Assembly (NCBI GenBank): GCA_027493875.1
Contig: JAOSJX010000024.1
Span: 175,506-239,505 of the forward strand
Direction of reading: 5' to 3'
Source: Deltaproteobacteria bacterium
GTDB lineage: Bacteria > Lernaellota > Lernaellaia > JACKCT01
Length of the DNA: 64,000 bases
Below are positions 60,427 through 64,000 of this stretch, piece by piece. Numbering within the stretch: position 1 is the stretch's first letter; each line of letters opens with the position of its first letter. The notes below the pieces were generated by a model, which saw only the letters and a program-made list of their open reading frames with translations, had not been told where the DNA came from and did no database searches. The translations under genes were made by a program, and so were the position numbers.

Positions 60427-62112
60427 TTGAACGTCCTGGGGATCAATTTTTCCCTGGATTCGGGAGCCGCGCTCGCGCGCGAAGGACGCATCGTCGCCGC
60501 CGCGGCGCAGGAGCGCTTCGACCGCGTGAAACACTCCGCGGCCTTCCCCGTTGACGCGATCGCCTATTGTCTACGCCACGCCGGGCTTCGCGTCGACGAT
60601 CTCGATGCCGTGGCGGTTTCCTGGAACGCCGGGCCGCATCTCGCGCGCCCCAATCGCCTGCGCGACGCCGCCTACCGCGACCATCGCGAGTACATGGACA
60701 TCATCCCCGCGCGCCTGCTCCAACTGAAAAACGATTTTCTCCCCGGACCGCGCACGCGCATTTTCGTCAGTGGACGAAACGGCGGACTCGACGTGCGCTA
60801 CTACGACCACCACCTCAGCCACGCCGCCAGCGCGTTCTACGCCTCCGGCTTTCATGATGCCGCGTTCCTTACCGCAGACGGTTACGGCGAAACCGTCAGC
60901 ACGTTATGGGGCGAGGGCGGCGCGTCGGGCCTGCAATCGCGAGGCGACGTCGCGTTTCCGCATTCCCTCGGCTCGGTCTACGCCGCCGTCACGCAATACC
61001 TCGGCTTCCGCGCCAACAACGGCGAGGGCAAGGTCATGGCGCTGGCGGGCATGGGCGACCCCGAGCGCTTCCGCGACGCGTTCGCGAACATCCTGCGCGA
61101 GACCGAGGACGGTTTCGAGGTCGATCTTTCTTATTTCGCGTACTACCACGCCTCCAAGACGCGTTACGCGGAGCGCTTCGTCCGCGCCTTCGGCCCGCCG
61201 CGCGAGCCGGACACCGAGCTGCTGCCGCGCCACCTGAACCTCGCCGCGTCTTTGCAGGAAGCCGTCGAACGCATCCTTCTTCACCTCGCATCGAAAATTC
61301 GCGTCGAGACGGGGCAGCGCCGGCTCTGCCTCGCGGGCGGTGTCGCGCTCAACGCCGTGGCGATGGGCGTCCTCGAACGCGAAGCCGGCTTCGAAGAAAT
61401 CTTTGTCTTTCCCGCGGCGCACGACGCCGGCGCCCCGGCGGGTGCCGCGCTCCTGCTCGGCGTCGATGAAGGCGCGCGCCCGCGCACCGCGCCGTGGGAC
61501 GACCGGCTCGGTCCCGGTGCTGAGGCCGGCGCGACCTCCGCGGCGCTGAAAAACTACGGCCTGCGTTTCGAGGAGCCGGCCGACGCGGCGGAAGCGGCGG
61601 CGTCGCGCATCCTCGCCGGCAAGGTCGTCGGCTGGATGAACGGGCGCATGGAATTCGGCCCTCGCGCCCTCGGCGCGCGCAGCATCCTCGCCGATCCGCG
61701 CCGCGCGGACATGAAGGATATTCTCAACGCGAAAGTGAAATATCGCGAATCCTTCCGTCCCTTCGCGCCCGTGGTGCTGGATTACCGCGCGTCGGAATTT
61801 TTCGAAGACGTCCGGCCGACGCCGTTCATGAACAAAGTCGTCATGGCGCGCGGCGACGCCAAAGAGCGCATTCCCGCCGTGGTGCATGACGACGGCAGCG
61901 TGCGCGTGCAGACCGTGACCGTGCAAAGCGATCCCGACCTCGCGCGTCTCATCGGCCATTTCGAGGCGGCCGCCGGCGTGCCCATGGTCATCAACACCTC
62001 GCTTAACAAACGCGGCCAACCGATCTGTTGTACCGTCGAGGACGCCCTCGGCACGTTCTTCACGTCCGGCATGGACGCCCTCGTCCTCGGTCCCTTCCTG
62101 ATCGAGAAATAA
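60427..62112 (+). CDS. Carbamoyltransferase (NodU/CmcH family)
   Basis: Transfers a carbamoyl group from carbamoyl phosphate to a hydroxyl of a sugar or other metabolite. The start TTG 60427 gives LNVLGINFSLDSGAALAREG, the family opening; the frame is open further upstream but without homology. The Kae1-like N-terminal domain has YDHHLSHAASAFYASGFHDA and ADGYGETVSTLW with the ATP/Fe-binding His pair. The C-terminal domain has GWMNGRMEFGPRALGARSIL and SFRPFAPVVLDY. About 561 residues, intact. It heads a run with a glycosyltransferase and a PP-loop ATPase. Confidence 0.9.
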   Translation: MNVLGINFSLDSGAALAREGRIVAAAAQERFDRVKHSAAFPVDAIAYCLRHAGLRVDDLDAVAVSWNAGPHLARPNRLRDAAYRDHREYMDIIPARLLQLKNDFLPGPRTRIFVSGRNGGLDVRYYDHHLSHAASAFYASGFHDAAFLTADGYGETVSTLWGEGGASGLQSRGDVAFPHSLGSVYAAVTQYLGFRANNGEGKVMALAGMGDPERFRDAFANILRETEDGFEVDLSYFAYYHASKTRYAERFVRAFGPPREPDTELLPRHLNLAASLQEAVERILLHLASKIRVETGQRRLCLAGGVALNAVAMGVLEREAGFEEIFVFPAAHDAGAPAGAALLLGVDEGARPRTAPWDDRLGPGAEAGATSAALKNYGLRFEEPADAAEAAASRILAGKVVGWMNGRMEFGPRALGARSILADPRRADMKDILNAKVKYRESFRPFAPVVLDYRASEFFEDVRPTPFMNKVVMARGDAKERIPAVVHDDGSVRVQTVTVQSDPDLARLIGHFEAAAGVPMVINTSLNKRGQPICCTVEDALGTFFTSGMDALVLGPFLIEK

Positions 62113-62115
62113 CCC

Positions 62116-62839
62116 TTGGAATCCGTCAGCATCGTCATCCCGGCTTACAACGAAGAAGGCGGGCTTGCCAATGTCGTCGCCGAAATACGCGCCGCGATGG
62201 CGGAGCGGGGGGGCGCGTACGAAATCATCGTCGTGGACGACGGCAGCACCGACCGCACCGCGCAAATCGCCGAATCGCACATCGGACCCGATCTTCGCGT
62301 CGTTCGCCACGAACGCAACCGCGGCGCCGGTCTGGCGATCCGCACCGGCATGAAAAACGCCGTGCTCGACCTCGTCGTTTACGTTCCGGCGGACGCCCAG
62401 TTCGACCCGCGGGAAATCGCGCGCTTCGCCACCGCGGCCGAAGGCCATGACATCGTCGTGGGATACCGCCGCCACCGCCGCCCCTACGGCCTCGTGCGGA
62501 GAACGCAGTCGGCCGTCTACCTCGCGATCGTCAATCGGGTCTTCGGCCAACGCTACCGCGACGTAAACTGGGTTCACATGTGGCGCCGCACGACCGCCGG
62601 TTCGCTGCCGGTCGGCTCGGAAGGCGTGTTCATGCAGCAGGAATTGCTCGACCGCGCCCGCCGCGCGGGCATGAAAATCGCCGAAGAATCTCTCCGAGTT
62701 CCGCCGCCGCGCGTCGGGTCTCGCCAAGGGCAGCCGCCCTTCCGTCATCCTGGAAACGCTGTGCGAGCTTCTCGCCTACCGATGGCGGCGCGGGCGCGAA
62801 AACGCGCTTGAGCGATCGTCCATTGCCCGTGAGGGATGA
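62116..62839 (+). CDS. Family 2 glycosyltransferase (dolichol-phosphate-mannose-synthase-like), one frameshift
   Basis: TTG 62116, three bases after the carbamoyltransferase. VSIVIPAYNEEGGLANVVAE and IIVVDDGSTDRTAQIAES (DDGS) are typical GT2 motifs; VYVPADAQFDPREIARF supplies the DXD-like metal site. The frame shifts near 62690; the other frame gives SEFRRRASGLAKGSRPSVIL and ends at TGA 62839. About 240 residues, soluble, without the C-terminal helices of some relatives. Confidence 0.85.
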
Positions 62840-62872
62840 TCGCGCTACAACAAACATGCGAGGTTTTCGGGG

Positions 62873-63703
62873 ATGAGCGACGCGCAAAATCAAACCTATC
62901 CGGCCGAAGACGCGTCCATCTTGTTTTCGGGCGGGACCGATTCGACCCTCGCGGCCTATCTCGTCTCGAAGATCGCCCGGCGCGTGCACCTGCTCACCTT
63001 CGACAACGGCTTCATCTTTTTCGTCGACAACTCGCGCCGCCACGCCGACAAACTTCGCACCGTCCTCGGCGACGACCGTGTCGTCCACAAGATCATCCCC
63101 ATTCAAGATCCCATCCGCAAAGTGCTTCTCGGCGACGTCAAGCACGATCTCGGAAAATACGGCTTCAACCTCACGGCGCTCGTCTGCCTCGGCTGCCGCA
63201 TGTCCATGCACACCGCCGCGCTCATCCACAATCTCGAAAACCGCATTCCCATCGTCGCGGACGGTTCCATCGCCAAGCAGGCCGCCATTCCCGAACAGCT
63301 CGAAAGCTTCATCCGGCGCAACCGCCGCGAATTGTGGGAGCGCTACGGCGTCCGCCACTACTCGCCCATCTACCGAGAAGACCACAGCGACGTGCGTCTC
63401 GACGAACTCGGCATCTCCGGCAAACGCAAGCTCAAAAAAGCAGTTCATCCTCTTCGACACGCAGCCGACCTGCGCCGTGGGGGTCCCGGCCGACGTTTAC
63501 GCGCGCCTGTTCTACGGCGATCTCGCGGGGCCGGCGCGCGAGGTGGACACCTTCGAGTACAGCTCCGAGCGCTACCCGATGATCGAGCGTTTCGTGGCCG
63601 CGCACTTCGAACAAACCGGGGTCCGCTGCCCGGCGTGGTTGACGAAATGCGTGAAAAAACAGCGTCTTTGCCGGAGCGGTGGGAGGACCTGCCCCATGGT
63701 TAA
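62873..63703 (+). CDS. PP-loop ATPase (alpha-hydrolase superfamily), frameshifted
   Basis: ATG 62873. ILFSGGTDSTLAAYLVSKIA carries the SGGxDS pyrophosphatase loop that adenylates a substrate, as in QueC, TtuA or sugar amidotransferases. CLGCRMSMHTAALIHNL has a CxxC pair. Breaks near 63440 and 63630 bracket a stretch whose correct frame reads QFILFDTQPTCAVGVPADVY and YSSERYPMIERFVAAHFEQT; the end is DEMREKTASLPERWEDLPHG. About 277 residues. Substrate unknown; proximity to the glycosyltransferase and carbamoyltransferase suggests sugar or tailoring chemistry. Confidence 0.75.
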   Translation: MSDAQNQTYPAEDASILFSGGTDSTLAAYLVSKIARRVHLLTFDNGFIFFVDNSRRHADKLRTVLGDDRVVHKIIPIQDPIRKVLLGDVKHDLGKYGFNLTALVCLGCRMSMHTAALIHNLENRIPIVADGSIAKQAAIPEQLESFIRRNRRELWERYGVRHYSPIYREDHSDVRLDELGISGKRKLKKAVHPLRHAADLRRGGPGRRLRAPVLRRSRGAGARGGHLRVQLRALPDDRAFRGRALRTNRGPLPGVVDEMREKTASLPERWEDLPHG

Positions 63704-63927
63704 GTGGGTTCTTAGGCACCTCATCGCCGCCTGTATGATCCCCGTCGGCGTCTTTCTCGGCGTGTGCGGCTTCTTCCAGAACCGGATTCGAGGAAAGCGG
63801 TGTGCGGGAAAAGCACGAAGAGATGAAACGCCGACCGAACGCCACCGAGGGAGAAAGGCGCATGACCCCTCCGCCGGAAACGCGCGGCGCGTTACGCCCG
63901 TCAACCCGCCCTACCACAAGCGGGTGA
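63696..63927 (+). CDS. Possible small membrane-anchored protein, frameshifted
   Basis: ATG 63696 overlaps the previous gene. It starts with one helix (HLIAACMIPVGVFLGVCGFF). After a probable break near 63785 the other frame reads EESGVREKHEEMKRRPNATE and stops at TGA 63927. No family recognised. The remaining bases to the window edge show a Arg-rich reading only. Confidence 0.35.
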
Positions 63928-64000
63928 TGCGCCGGTTCACGCGCCCCACAATGCGGGTGATGCGCGCGTTCACGGCGTCCCGTAATCGAACGAAGCATAC

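Overview
This is a high-GC (roughly two thirds G+C by eye) chromosomal window from a Gram-negative, probably anaerobic or facultative bacterium. It carries a ferredoxin-dependent 2-oxoacid oxidoreductase, an Rnf complex, a TolC-type efflux system, outer-membrane-style lipoproteins and many cobalamin-type radical SAM enzymes. The Asp-rich linkers, the sigma-54 control and the gene mix resemble deltaproteobacteria-like or uncultured candidate-phylum genomes. No rRNA or other marker is present, so the phylum is not assigned. No tRNA, rRNA, CRISPR, transposase or phage gene was seen.

Sequence quality dominates the reading. Many genes are split by single-base shifts, mostly one-base losses or gains in homopolymers, while conserved family sequence continues in another frame on both sides. 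I treat these as assembly errors and give each gene as one span with its breaks described.

1-20 kb: the 5' part of mfd (minus strand) is followed by a control region with a perfect FNR-type box. Then comes a long plus-strand operon: korA, korB, a giant PFOR-like protein, rnfB, a second giant PFOR-like protein, rnfC, rnfD, rnfG, rnfE, rnfA and a small membrane Cys-rich protein. Both giant proteins keep PFOR domain architecture but lack the residues for TPP/Mg binding in the last domain. This suggests a 2-oxoacid oxidoreductase physically or electronically wired to an ion-pumping Rnf complex, and it is the most novel system in the window. A broken membrane/beta-propeller gene follows.

20-30 kb: a minus-strand operon encodes TolC, a membrane-fusion lipoprotein, an RND pump, a PII-like protein, a DUF2892 protein and a YdeP-like molybdopterin oxidoreductase. 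A PAS-type sigma-54 activator lies immediately upstream. A -24/-12-like promoter and a cluster of GTTTCA/TGAAAC half-sites lie between the activator and tolC.

30-38 kb: single genes, namely an M23/PKD lipoprotein, membrane proteins, bipA/typA, a YaiI-like protein and a secreted kelch-like protein with an Asp-rich, Cys-terminated tail.

38-52.5 kb: an island of nine radical SAM genes (six BchE-like with an N-terminal cobalamin-type domain, two SPASM-like, one Tes/MJ0619-like) plus a flavin oxidoreductase of the UDP-galactopyranose mutase/protoporphyrinogen oxidase type. A tenth radical SAM gene lies at 59-60 kb. The product is unknown; a modified lipid, glycolipid or small molecule is plausible.

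52.5-64 kb: a secreted FN3 protein with the same Cys-terminated Asp tail, a lipoprotein hydrolase, a CoA-transferase pair, a GNAT acetyltransferase, a dense hairpin element, an aldo/keto reductase, the tenth radical SAM gene, and a carbamoyltransferase/glycosyltransferase/PP-loop ATPase run that reaches the window edge.
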